The notes under the pieces were generated by a model. The model saw only the letters and a program-made list of their open reading frames with translations. It was not told the origin of the DNA and searched no databases. This document shows, in pieces, positions 8,069 through 16,200 of a stretch of 64,000 bases of DNA. The position numbers were made by a program, and so were the translations under genes. The stretch covers positions 32,600-96,599 of the forward strand of contig JAGZLR010000003.1 of the NCBI GenBank assembly GCA_018364635.1. Direction: 5' to 3'. Origin of the DNA: Clostridiales bacterium. GTDB lineage: Bacteria > Bacillota > Clostridia > Lachnospirales > Anaerotignaceae. Position 1 is the stretch's first letter. Each line of letters begins with the position of its first letter.

Positions 8069-9676
8069 TTATTCTGGTAAGTTCAATGTATAAATTTTAA
8101 TTGCCTGTGCTTGCTGATCCCAAACAACGCTAAAATCTAAAGCATTCCCCAGATCTCTCAGTTTAAAATAATTGTTTCCACTAATATTATACGCTTCTGC
8201 CTTAAATTCTGTCCCATTGATTTCTAATTCAGAAGATGTCTTCACTGCATTTTTATTTTTTCCATCGCCTTTTGCCAACTCTCCACCTAAAACTGTATAT
8301 GGCTGTCCCGTAATAAGTTTAATTTTCTGTAAATCCTCATCCCACAAGACATCAAATCTACTTCCTGTTTCTGTCATTGTAGCCGCAATGTCTCTCAATT
8401 TAAAATAATTATATCCATTGATATTATACGATTCTAATAGAACCTTCTGATCATTGATATAAATAGAAGCACTGTTAAAAATAGCAGAAATCTGATTTTC
8501 TAATGGAGATGGAGACACTGAATTTTCATTCTGATCGTTCTTATCCTCCACAGGATTCCTATAGAATTCCTTTAATTGCTCTGCAACTTGCTGGCGGTTA
8601 GCCAACAATTCTTTTGCGCTGTAAAAAATATTTCCCTGCACAGAAGCGTCCTTCTCACATATCTTCAGATGTTCTTTAATTTCAGATGAAACTTCATCTT
8701 TATAAACTGCTTCGCCAATATATAAATGAACCTTTGTCCCCTTCACTTGGTCAGACCACCATTTTACCAATGTTTCATAATCTGCAGCTTTGTTCCCAAT
8801 TTCCCAATAAATTTGTGGAACTACATAGTCAATCCATCCCTCTTTGATCCAAGTTAACGTATCCGCAAATACAGAATAATAAGCTTCCTTTCCGTTTGTA
8901 TTGCTTCCCATTGGATCTGTAGAAGCATTTTTCCAAATACCCATTGGACTTACGCCAAACATACAGTCTGGCTGCACGCTTTTAATTGCCTGAGAAGACA
9001 TCCGAATCATATCATTAACATGCTGTCTACGAGCATCTGCCTCTGCGCTGTCTGGCGTAGCACCTTCTGTCAGAGGGTAATCTGATGGATAAAAATAATC
9101 ATCATAATGAATTGCGTCTACATCATAGTTTTCAGCAATTTCTTTTACTGTATCCGCAATATACTCTTTTACCTCATCTAACGCTGGATTATAATATAAA
9201 GCTCCATTATATTCAATCAACCATTGTGGATGGAGCCTTGCTGGATGTGTCTCACACAAACTATTGATGTCTGTTCCACTTGTCGTGACACGATAAGGAT
9301 TTAGCCATGCATGAAAGTCCATATTTCTTTTATGCGCTTCCTCCACCATATAAGCCAAAGGATCATATCCTGGATACTGCCCTTGTATACCTGTTAGAAC
9401 ATCCGACCACGGATTGATCTTTGATTGATAAAGTGCATCACTTTTTGGTCGGACCTGTACAATTACTGTATTGATTCCCATCTCCTGTAATTTATCTAAC
9501 TTATCTGAAAACTCTTTTTTTTGGGCTTCAGCATTATTTTTTGCAGTCGGAAAGTCTAAATTATAGACAGTCGCAATCCAAGCTCCACGCATATTCTCCC
9601 TATGGTTAGCAAAAACTCCGCCTGTCGATAACATAGTGATTAATACTGATATCATTGCTATAATAAACTTTTTCAT
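8069..9676 (-). CDS. Secreted GHL10/DUF187-family glycosidase-like protein with stalk domains
   Basis: The product is about 535 residues. MKKFIIAMISVLITMLSTGGVFA is a Sec signal peptide. The next roughly 310 residues are a glycosyl-hydrolase-like family 10 barrel (RENMRGAWIATVYNLDFP, INTVIVQVRPKSDALY, HAWLNPYRV, DAIHYDDYFYP, DYVVPQIYWE). The C-terminus carries two copies of a stalk-like repeat related to the N-terminal domain of copper amine oxidases (INGYNYFKLRDIA and ISGNNYFKLRDLG). The frame extends 15 codons upstream to an ATG at 9721, but that ATG is part of the promoter -10 box, so the start at 9676 is preferred. It is probably exported and acts on cell-wall or polysaccharide substrates; the exact substrate is not known. 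Confidence 0.85.
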   Translation of the reverse strand: MKKFIIAMISVLITMLSTGGVFANHRENMRGAWIATVYNLDFPTAKNNAEAQKKEFSDKLDKLQEMGINTVIVQVRPKSDALYQSKINPWSDVLTGIQGQYPGYDPLAYMVEEAHKRNMDFHAWLNPYRVTTSGTDINSLCETHPARLHPQWLIEYNGALYYNPALDEVKEYIADTVKEIAENYDVDAIHYDDYFYPSDYPLTEGATPDSAEADARRQHVNDMIRMSSQAIKSVQPDCMFGVSPMGIWKNASTDPMGSNTNGKEAYYSVFADTLTWIKEGWIDYVVPQIYWEIGNKAADYETLVKWWSDQVKGTKVHLYIGEAVYKDEVSSEIKEHLKICEKDASVQGNIFYSAKELLANRQQVAEQLKEFYRNPVEDKNDQNENSVSPSPLENQISAIFNSASIYINDQKVLLESYNINGYNYFKLRDIAATMTETGSRFDVLWDEDLQKIKLITGQPYTVLGGELAKGDGKNKNAVKTSSELEINGTEFKAEAYNISGNNYFKLRDLGNALDFSVVWDQQAQAIKIYTLNLPE

Positions 9677-9716
9677 AAGTCTGCTCACTTCTCCCCATTT
9701 ATTGTATATAGAAAAT

Positions 9717-9746
9717 ATCATACTGGAAATGACTATTTTTTGTCAA
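9717..9746 (-). promoter_or_regulatory. SigA-type promoter of the GHL10 gene
   Basis: On the minus strand TTGACA (9741-9746) and TATGAT (9717-9722) are separated by 18 bases. The -10 box contains the upstream in-frame ATG, ruling that codon out as a start. Confidence 0.8.
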
Positions 9747-9829
9747 CACTAAACCAAAAGTTCCTCTGCTGTTCCATTTCAATATGCTAGAAAATAAGCC
9801 ATTTTTCTATATAGTTTCCATAAATTACA

Positions 9830-9864
9830 AAAGAACTTTCAGAAATAAATTCTGAAAGTTCTTT
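9830..9864 (-). terminator. Terminator of glmS
   Basis: Perfect 15-bp stem (9830-9844 and 9850-9864) with a 5-nt loop, starting 4 bases after the glmS stop. Confidence 0.88.
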
Positions 9865-9867
9865 GAT

Positions 9868-11703
9868 TCACTCAACTGTCACTGACTTAGCAAGGTTTCT
9901 TGGCTTATCAATATCATTACCTAACCCTAAAGCCATATAATATGCAAATAACTGCATTGGTATGTTAGCCAACAATGGTGCGCACTTCCAATCTGCTCTT
10001 GGAATATAGAATACATCGTCAGCTGTTTCCTCCATGGATCGATTTCCATCCATAGCAATCGCCAATACTTTGGCCCCTCTTGCTTTCACTTCTTTCATGT
10101 TGCTGATTGTCTTTTCCAAAATTTCTTCCTGCGTAGCTACAACAATGACAAGCGTAGACTCTTCAATCATTGCAATCGGCCCATGTTTCAACTCACCAGC
10201 CGCATAGGCTTCACTATGCAGATATGCGATTTCTTTTAATTTTAGGGAACCTTCCATGGATACCATATAGTCCAATCCACGGCCAATATAGAAAACATTT
10301 TTTACATTGCGATATTTCTCTGTTAATTTTTGAATCTGTTCTTCTTTACTTAATATAGCATTAATTTCACTTGGCAAAGCATACAGCTGCTCTTTTAGCG
10401 CTTTAAATTCTTCCTGATTCATTTTTTCCAGCGTCAATGAAATATAAGCTGTCAGAATATACATTGCCGCAACCTGAGCTGAAAATGCTTTTGTAGAGGC
10501 AACAGAAATTTCTGGTCCAGCAAGGATATAAAATACATCATCAGCCTCACGTGCAATAGAACTTCCCACAGCATTTACAATTGCTAGAACTCTCGACTTT
10601 GCTCTTTTGGCGATTCTTAGTGCTTCCAACGTATCCGCAGTTTCACCTGATTGAGAAACAACAATCAGCAGTGTTTTTTCATCTAAAATAGGATCTTTAT
10701 ATCGAAACTCACTAGCCATATCCGCTGTAACAGGAATCCGAGCAATTCTCTCCAGTAAATATTTTCCTATCAGGCCTGCATGATATGCAGTACCGCAAGC
10801 CACTATATAAATTCGTTCAATATCCTTTAAATCTTCTTTTGTTAACTTAATATCATCTAATATAATCTGATCAGAATGTTCCGGAATTCGGCGTTCTACT
10901 GTTTCCCGTACAATTTTGGGCTGCTCATGGATTTCTTTAATCATAAAGTGATCATATCCATCCTTCTCCGCAGCAGAGATATCCCATGTTACTTTATAAA
11001 TATCCCTATGTATTATTTCTTTTTTCTTATTAAAAATTTGAATTTTGTTTGGTGTAATAACAGCAATTTCATTATCTTCCATAAAGTAAACATCTCTTGT
11101 GTAGTGAAGCAATGCAGGAATATCAGATGCAATAAAATTCTCTTCCTCTCCTTTTCCAATCACAAGAGGGCACCCTTTTCTTACAGCAATTAAAGTCTCT
11201 GGCTCATCTTTGCAAATGATACCTAATGCATAGGCACCCTCTACTCTATGGATTGCTGAAAACACAGAATCAATAAACGTCATACCACTGCGATAATAGT
11301 CATCAATCAAGTGTGCCACTGTTTCTGTATCTGTATCTGATAAAAAGTGGTATCCTTTTTGAATTAACTCCGCCTTAATATCCATATAGTTTTCAATAAT
11401 ACCATTATGGACTACTGCCACTGCCGCATCATTACTCATATGAGGGTGAGAATTGACATCAGAAGGTGCTCCATGGGTTGCCCACCTGGTATGTCCAATG
11501 CCTAATCCACCACTTAATTTATGTTCACTAAGCTTTTCCTCCAAATGTTCTAATTTTCCTTTTGCCTTGAGCATATTGATTTTTAGTCCATCATGAATTG
11601 CAATTCCAGCAGAGTCATAGCCGCGGTACTCCAACTTCGATAATCCATCCATCAATATACTGCATGCTTGCTTCTTACCAATATATCCAACAATACCACA
11701 CAT
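9868..11703 (-). CDS. glmS: Glutamine--fructose-6-phosphate aminotransferase (isomerizing)
   Basis: The 611-residue enzyme makes glucosamine-6-phosphate from fructose-6-phosphate and glutamine, the first step to UDP-GlcNAc for peptidoglycan. After Met removal the N-terminal Cys of MCGIVGYIG is the glutaminase nucleophile. GHTRWATHG and NSHPH complete the class II amidotransferase site. Two SIS sugar-isomerase domains follow, with VACGTAYHAGL and SQSGETADTLEAL. The C-terminus ends in LAKSVTVE, the family's usual LAKSVTVE. It has its own promoter and terminator. The 5' leader is only about 65-70 nt, too short for the glmS ribozyme that controls this gene in many Firmicutes, and no ribozyme core is seen. 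Confidence 0.98.
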   Translation of the reverse strand: MCGIVGYIGKKQACSILMDGLSKLEYRGYDSAGIAIHDGLKINMLKAKGKLEHLEEKLSEHKLSGGLGIGHTRWATHGAPSDVNSHPHMSNDAAVAVVHNGIIENYMDIKAELIQKGYHFLSDTDTETVAHLIDDYYRSGMTFIDSVFSAIHRVEGAYALGIICKDEPETLIAVRKGCPLVIGKGEEENFIASDIPALLHYTRDVYFMEDNEIAVITPNKIQIFNKKKEIIHRDIYKVTWDISAAEKDGYDHFMIKEIHEQPKIVRETVERRIPEHSDQIILDDIKLTKEDLKDIERIYIVACGTAYHAGLIGKYLLERIARIPVTADMASEFRYKDPILDEKTLLIVVSQSGETADTLEALRIAKRAKSRVLAIVNAVGSSIAREADDVFYILAGPEISVASTKAFSAQVAAMYILTAYISLTLEKMNQEEFKALKEQLYALPSEINAILSKEEQIQKLTEKYRNVKNVFYIGRGLDYMVSMEGSLKLKEIAYLHSEAYAAGELKHGPIAMIEESTLVIVVATQEEILEKTISNMKEVKARGAKVLAIAMDGNRSMEETADDVFYIPRADWKCAPLLANIPMQLFAYYMALGLGNDIDKPRNLAKSVTVE

Positions 11704-11777
11704 TCAATCATTTCCTCCTTTTCACAGGAAATATATGATCAAGTAATATTATGACCTTCCCATGTAAATAATGAGTT

Positions 11778-11806
11778 ATTATAGCATAATTGCATATATA
11801 AAACAA
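11778..11806 (-). promoter_or_regulatory. Promoter of glmS
   Basis: On the minus strand TTGTTT (11801-11806) and a perfect TATAAT (11778-11783) are 17 bases apart. The -35 overlaps the tail of the preceding gene's terminator. Confidence 0.65.
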
Positions 11807-11828
11807 TATGCCCTAGGTTGGGCATATT
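11805..11828 (-). terminator. Terminator of the LCP operon
   Basis: Perfect 9-bp stem AATATGCCC/GGGCATATT with a 6-nt loop, 1 base after the stop codon. TTGTTTTA follows on the minus strand. Confidence 0.8.
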
Positions 11829-11829
11829 A

Positions 11830-12921
11830 TCATTTTTCACTGCCATATATACTTTCCAGTAATTTTTTCTTATTTTCCTCAAAATCTATGAAAATAACAC
11901 TCTGTCCATTCTCATTTGAATATTTCCATGTCTGATCAAAAGGAACTCTCTGCTGGCTAATTTCCATTTGTTTTGTTCCAATTACATCGAACCCAATGGA
12001 AATCATTTCCACAGGAGTCATGTTTGTATTAACATGTTCCAAAATGATATTAAACATTTTTAATAATGTGTTTACACTTTTCTCTGCTCTTAATTTTTCA
12101 TATAATGCTAAAACAATCTTTCTATCCCGATCTGTCCTGCCAAAATCATTATCTCCTATAAATCGATTTGTCGCATGGTTTAGCACTTGTAAACCTGTTA
12201 GAGTAACATTTTCTCCATAAGGTACTTCTCCGTAATTGGGTTGACGTCTTTGTTCAAACTCTGCTTCTTCCTTTGTAATGTCTAATTCCAATCCGCCTAA
12301 AGCATCAACAATTTCAACGACTGCTTCAAAATCTATTTCAATATAGTCTTGGATATCTAATCCGAAATAAGAATTTAAAAGATTTATCGTCATACCTGCT
12401 CCCCCGATTGCATAAGCTGCATTCAGCTTATACCATCCATACTCAGGAAACTTCGTCCAAATGTCTCTCAAAAAAGATGTCATCGTAATTTTTTTCTGCT
12501 TCTGATTGTAAGAAATTAAAAGCATCATATCCGATCTTGCTCTTTGTTCTCCTGGGCGAGAATCTTGACCAATGACAAGTATATTTTTAACATTTTGATC
12601 AATCTGCGCTTTTTCTAAAATATCCTCTTCATAGAATTCTTCTTGGGATACAGATTGTTCATATTCTTGAAGATCAAGGTCACTGAAAATATTTAGCTTT
12701 TCTTCCTTCGTCAAAGTATCATAAATTTCTGTAAACTCTTCCATCGTCATTGCAGAGATATGCTGAATTTCCTTATCTTTTCCCTCATCCTCAGAATTGA
12801 CTTCTACAATCTTAGTGTTGGTATGCATTTTCTGGAGCTTTCCATAAACAGTGATTGCTCCGACAAGAATTAAAACAAGAACAAAAATACCGCCATATTT
12901 TAAAATATATTTTCTATTCAC
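11830..12921 (-). CDS. LytR-CpsA-Psr (LCP) family protein
   Basis: This membrane-anchored protein of 363 residues has a short cytoplasmic start, one helix (residues about 9-28, YGGIFVLVLILVGAITVYG) and a charged linker, then an extracellular LCP domain from about residue 110. Family motifs are present: NILVIGQDSRPGEQRARSD, MTMTSFLRDIW, KLNAAYAIGGA, and the Arg/Asp region DNDFGRTDRDRK. LCP enzymes transfer teichoic acid or capsule precursors from the lipid carrier to peptidoglycan. It lies 18 bases downstream of a lipoprotein gene and shares its promoter. The polymer attached cannot be inferred. The family call is secure. Confidence 0.93.
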   Translation of the reverse strand: MNRKYILKYGGIFVLVLILVGAITVYGKLQKMHTNTKIVEVNSEDEGKDKEIQHISAMTMEEFTEIYDTLTKEEKLNIFSDLDLQEYEQSVSQEEFYEEDILEKAQIDQNVKNILVIGQDSRPGEQRARSDMMLLISYNQKQKKITMTSFLRDIWTKFPEYGWYKLNAAYAIGGAGMTINLLNSYFGLDIQDYIEIDFEAVVEIVDALGGLELDITKEEAEFEQRRQPNYGEVPYGENVTLTGLQVLNHATNRFIGDNDFGRTDRDRKIVLALYEKLRAEKSVNTLLKMFNIILEHVNTNMTPVEMISIGFDVIGTKQMEISQQRVPFDQTWKYSNENGQSVIFIDFEENKKKLLESIYGSEK

Positions 12922-12939
12922 ACCAAATACATCCTTTAT

Positions 12940-14283
12940 TTATTCAGATAAATATAAACTTTGATTTTTATTCTCCGCGTCCTCCATCTTCACATAGTCC
13001 TCTTTACCATCCATGTTATAATCACATACAAAATATCTTTCACCATAAAGGATGTCCTCATTCTCAGATACAAACCCCTTTTGTGTCAATATATAACGAA
13101 TCGAGGTGCTATTTGTATCACCAATATAAACTTCCTTGACACCATCCCCATTTAGATCTCCTGCATAAATATTGCCATAAAAACCATTGATGGCAAGATG
13201 CGTACGCCAAATATTCTGAAAATCATTTTCATCTTTTCTATAGAGATAAAAATCCCTACCACTACTCATTAAATATTCTGGTATTCCATCATTATCTAAG
13301 TCTGTTTTCTTATATGCTAACACATAATGAGTTAAGTTATACTGTTTTTCTCGTTTCCAGCTATCATCCCACTCATAAGAAAGAATTTTATTGTCGTCAA
13401 ACAATAAAAGTGCATCCCCATCAGAACCAAGGCAAGAAACAGTTTGGCTGTCTAATAGAATTTCCTCAGATTTACGATTCAATGACGAATCATAGAAAAC
13501 AACTTTCTCTGAAACAGTAGCTCTTTGCTCTCCTTCATCTCCATTTGATTCTATAACACTTCCCAATAAAACCGCCAATTGATCTCCATTTTCTCCTGGA
13601 TAAAACACAGCGGATATAGGGACAAGGCCCTGAGATGCAAAAGAAATAGATCGGATCCTCTGCATAGACCTATCAAATCGATAAACTTCAATTCCCTGAT
13701 CTAAAAGACAAACCACTTCTTTTCTTCCTTTGGCATCAAGTCCCTCACTGACAAAACCGTTTTCTGGAAATCTAACCCACTTACGCTCAAATATTCTATC
13801 CCCTTGCCCTGTCTCATAAGAGGAAAAAGTGATAGCTTGCTGAAACACATTTCTTTCGCTTAAACTACAGATAATTTGGCTTTTATTAGCAGTCACATAA
13901 TAAACTCCTGATAGATTATTCCTTATAAAATAAAAATAAGCAAGGCCTGCTTTTTCACCATCTGGATGAATCAATTCAATAGTGGCAACGACTGCGTTCT
14001 TTCCTTCGTCTTGCTCCATATCATACCCTGAATTCATGCTTGCCAAAAATTTTTCTGATCCCTCTTGTTTATCTGGAATATTACCCTCAAAAAATAAAAT
14101 TGAATCGATGTCATATTTCCAATAATAGGAATCAAGAACTGTCTCTATAGTAGTTTCATATTGCTCTTGCTTTTCAGAGGATAATACAAATACCGGTTTT
14201 TCTTCAATATCATTAGAAGTAGAGCAACCACAAAGAAAAACAGACAAAAACACACCAATAAACAACGCCTTCATTTTTATCAT
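12940..14283 (-). CDS. Lipoprotein with FG-GAP/EF-hand-like repeats
   Basis: The protein has 447 residues, with a signal sequence ending in a lipobox (SVFLCGC near residue 20), so it is expected to be lipid-anchored outside the membrane. The middle is a beta-rich propeller-like region. The C-terminal third carries three Ca-binding-type loops, DLDNDGIPEYL, DLNGDGVKEVYIGD and DYNMDGKEDYV, spaced about 45 residues apart as in VCBS/FG-GAP repeats. The start ATG at 14283 has GAGGC upstream, and ATG 14274 is a possible alternative. It heads a two-gene operon with the LCP protein, suggesting a surface role in wall-polymer attachment or sensing, which is inference from context only. Confidence 0.8.
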   Translation of the reverse strand: MIKMKALFIGVFLSVFLCGCSTSNDIEEKPVFVLSSEKQEQYETTIETVLDSYYWKYDIDSILFFEGNIPDKQEGSEKFLASMNSGYDMEQDEGKNAVVATIELIHPDGEKAGLAYFYFIRNNLSGVYYVTANKSQIICSLSERNVFQQAITFSSYETGQGDRIFERKWVRFPENGFVSEGLDAKGRKEVVCLLDQGIEVYRFDRSMQRIRSISFASQGLVPISAVFYPGENGDQLAVLLGSVIESNGDEGEQRATVSEKVVFYDSSLNRKSEEILLDSQTVSCLGSDGDALLLFDDNKILSYEWDDSWKREKQYNLTHYVLAYKKTDLDNDGIPEYLMSSGRDFYLYRKDENDFQNIWRTHLAINGFYGNIYAGDLNGDGVKEVYIGDTNSTSIRYILTQKGFVSENEDILYGERYFVCDYNMDGKEDYVKMEDAENKNQSLYLSE

Positions 14284-14331
14284 ATAAATGCCTCTTATTT
14301 ATTATTCATTAAGCTGATGTTATATTTTTTT

Positions 14332-14360
14332 ATTATAGATCAAAATAATCTATTTTTCAA
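14332..14360 (-). promoter_or_regulatory. Promoter of the lipoprotein-LCP operon
   Basis: TTGAAA (14355-14360) and TATAAT (14332-14337) on the minus strand are 17 bases apart, 49 bases before the start codon. Confidence 0.75.
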
Positions 14361-14397
14361 ACATCATTTACAAATTTCTTAAACTTTATAAAATAAA

Positions 14398-14440
14398 AAT
14401 AACCTGCCGAAGTTTCCCCTTACACTTCGACAGGTTATTT
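14398..14440 (-). terminator. Terminator hairpin downstream of the uracil-DNA glycosylase gene
   Basis: Fifteen-base arms (14398-14412 and 14425-14439) have one mismatch. On the minus strand ATTTTTATTTT follows. It lies 340 bases after the nearest leftward stop codon. The 14441-14781 stretch is AT-rich; its only open frame (14531-14779, plus strand) lacks a ribosome binding site and is not credited. Confidence 0.75.
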
Positions 14441-14781
14441 AAAACTATCTGGTTCCATTGATCCTATTTTAACTCACCCTCTCTCTTTTTAATTAAAAAT
14501 CATTTTCTCATAGATACAACTTACTTTTCTATGATGAAAAAAGAAAGCATTTCCGAGATAAAATCATTGAATAAAATCATCCAAATATATTTCCAGTTTA
14601 TTCAGACTTTTTGTTACTCTCAAAATCTCCTTCAAAACAGTACTTATAGATTTAGTAATATTTATTTTAAAGATTTTATCATCGCTGCTTTTCTTTTGTA
14701 CTTTTATTATAAAAGGCTAAGAATAAAAAGTCAACAGAATTCAATTTTTTTAATGACAAAACTAATTCAATTTTGTTAATT

Positions 14782-15357
14782 TTAATGCTCTTTTAAATAA
14801 TTTTTTATGATATCTAAATCTTGATAATATATCTCTTTTAATCCCCAATTATAAATAATAGAAGCTGGATGATATAATGGTATTAAAATTCTATTATGTA
14901 TTTTTAAAATTTTTCCATGCACGTCACCAATATTTACAGATTGATCTTCTAGTACCGCTTTTAAAGGCACATTCCCAAGCGTAACAATAATTTCTGGATT
15001 TACCTCTTCGATCTCTTTTCTTAAAAACGGGAGAAAAAAAGCTATCTCGTCCTTTTTAGGCGCACGATTTACTACCCTTCCAGTTTTAGGACTAAGATTG
15101 GTAGGACGTATCTTTACCACATTTGTTATGTACATTTTCTCCCGACACAATTGTACATGGGAGATAAATTCATCTAAATTTTTACCTGCTTTTCCGACAA
15201 AAGGCCTTCCAACTTTCTCCTCATCGCCTCCCGGCGCCTCTCCAATCATAAAGATTCGTGCATTAATATTCCCTTCACCAAATACAATCCGCTTTTCCCT
15301 GTATATACTTTTATCTACTGACTCTTGAATATCTTGATTGATCTCATCTAATTTCAT
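14782..15357 (-). CDS. Uracil-DNA glycosylase superfamily protein
   Basis: The 191-residue protein has the superfamily's two signatures: GEAPGGDEEKVGRPFVGKAG at residues 39-58 (uracil-binding and water-activating motif of the family 4/5 type) and LYHPASIIYN around His163 (leucine-loop motif). It would remove uracil from DNA at the start of base excision repair. Family 4 enzymes normally carry four cysteines for a [4Fe-4S] cluster. Only one cysteine (residue 71) is present here, so a cluster is unlikely and the exact subfamily is uncertain. The ATG has GGAGG upstream. A promoter precedes it, and it borders a large non-coding region on its right. Confidence 0.85.
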   Translation of the reverse strand: MKLDEINQDIQESVDKSIYREKRIVFGEGNINARIFMIGEAPGGDEEKVGRPFVGKAGKNLDEFISHVQLCREKMYITNVVKIRPTNLSPKTGRVVNRAPKKDEIAFFLPFLRKEIEEVNPEIIVTLGNVPLKAVLEDQSVNIGDVHGKILKIHNRILIPLYHPASIIYNWGLKEIYYQDLDIIKNYLKEH

Positions 15358-15382
15358 CTATAATTCCTCCGCTTTTTAAAAT

Positions 15383-15412
15383 AGTATAAATCATATCCTT
15401 TCTTTTTGTAAA
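15383..15412 (-). promoter_or_regulatory. Promoter of the uracil-DNA glycosylase gene
   Basis: TTTACA (15407-15412) and TATACT (15383-15388) on the minus strand, 18 bases apart. Confidence 0.65.
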
Positions 15413-15481
15413 CCTCTTATGTATATTTTCAATTCACAATCATTGATTCAACTGTGAATTGTTTTTCATTTTGTGTAAAAG

Positions 15482-15630
15482 TTATCCTCATTATCCACAG
15501 ATACCCTGTGGATAAACTGTGATAATATGATCTAAATTTTATCTAAAAACTTAAAATATGGCAAAACATTCTACTTTTTACATCGTAAGTTATCCACATA
15601 AAACTGTGTACATTTTATTCTTTATCCACC
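15482..15630. promoter_or_regulatory. DnaA-box cluster outside the origin
   Basis: Within 149 bases there are three perfect DnaA boxes: TTATCCACA at 15491-15499 and 15590-15598, and its complement TGTGGATAA at 15507-15515. Near matches are TTATCCTCA (15482-15490) and TTATCCACC (15622-15630), with TGTGATAA at 15518-15525. The first two perfect boxes form an inverted pair with 10-base arms and a 5-base spacer. The cluster is about 33 kb from the dnaA-flanking origin, in a 1.16-kb stretch without genes. It may titrate or reload DnaA, or regulate the neighbouring genes; which of these is not shown by the sequence. Confidence 0.75.
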
Positions 15631-15708
15631 AAAACAAAAAATGGCACAAATCATAATATGATTCTAAGAAAAATATTCCTCCTTAATAAATACTTATTTT
15701 ATTAAATA

Positions 15709-15770
15709 TTTTAGCTACAAAATATATTGTCGTATACAATAAATTTTGTAGCTAAAAATTATTTTTTTAC
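15709..15770 (+). terminator. Long stem-loop followed by T-tract, no gene upstream
   Basis: Perfect 15-base arms (TTTTAGCTACAAAAT at 15709-15723 and its complement at 15743-15757) have an inner TTGT/ACAA pair. ATTATTTTTTT follows. It has the form of an intrinsic terminator on the plus strand, yet no plus-strand gene precedes it, so it either ends an unannotated RNA or has another role. Confidence 0.55.
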
Positions 15771-16094
15771 AATAAGATAGGATTCTATGAGTTAAACTAT
15801 TGCTACAGCACTAACTATTGACTTATAATAAGATATATGTGGCCTACATCACATCAAAACTTTACTCATATAAATAGAGTAAATCAATGCACATTTTCAT
15901 GTCTACAAAAATATTTAATATGCGCACTGACTTACCACAGTTCTATTCCATTGAATTCCTAAGAAAAAATGAGTTTTTTTCTCTAAAAGAGACCACAAAA
16001 TACAAAAAACCTGTTATAGTAAAGATAGCAACTGTTGCATACTTCAATAATTATTCTTAAACTATATTTACTAGTTCTTTGCATAGTTATTCTA
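15771..16094. other. AT-rich non-coding stretch
   Basis: No credible coding frame is seen. It holds a short A/T hairpin at about 15961-15983 (AAGAAAAAA and TTTTTTTCT arms). A possible promoter is TTGCAT (16035-16040), 17 bases, TAAACT (16058-16063), which would launch the folded RNA that follows. Confidence 0.4.
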
Positions 16095-16200
16095 AGGAGG
16101 TAACGTGGCTACGCCTATACAGGTCTAGGCAACATAAATATATTATATGAAGGTTACTCTTGTTAGCGTGAACAAGCGGACCTACCAAAATGGTACTACA
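16095..16200 (+). ncRNA. Candidate structured RNA upstream of purA
   Basis: This roughly 100-base segment is richer in GC than its surroundings and can fold into a compact unit. An outer helix GTAAC (16100-16104) pairs with GTTAC (16153-16157) and encloses hairpin GCCTA/TAGGC (16113-16117, 16126-16130). The loop of that hairpin holds AGGTC (16121-16125), which is complementary to GACCT at 16179-16183, a possible pseudoknot. Next come hairpin CTTGTT/AACAAG (16159-16164, 16171-16176) and a small TACC/GGTA hairpin (16183-16195) that competes with the pseudoknot. I could not match it to a known riboswitch, 6S, tmRNA, SRP or RNase P RNA. The purA start is 320 bases downstream. The fold was drawn by eye. 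Confidence 0.35.

Noticed and set aside
11704..11829. glmS ribozyme
   Set aside because: The available leader is too short and no catalytic core sequence is visible.
14531..14779. 82-codon plus-strand frame between the LCP operon and the glycosylase gene
   Set aside because: No ribosome binding site, very AT-rich composition giving mostly Ile/Phe/Lys/Tyr, and no resemblance to any family; it looks like chance in non-coding DNA.
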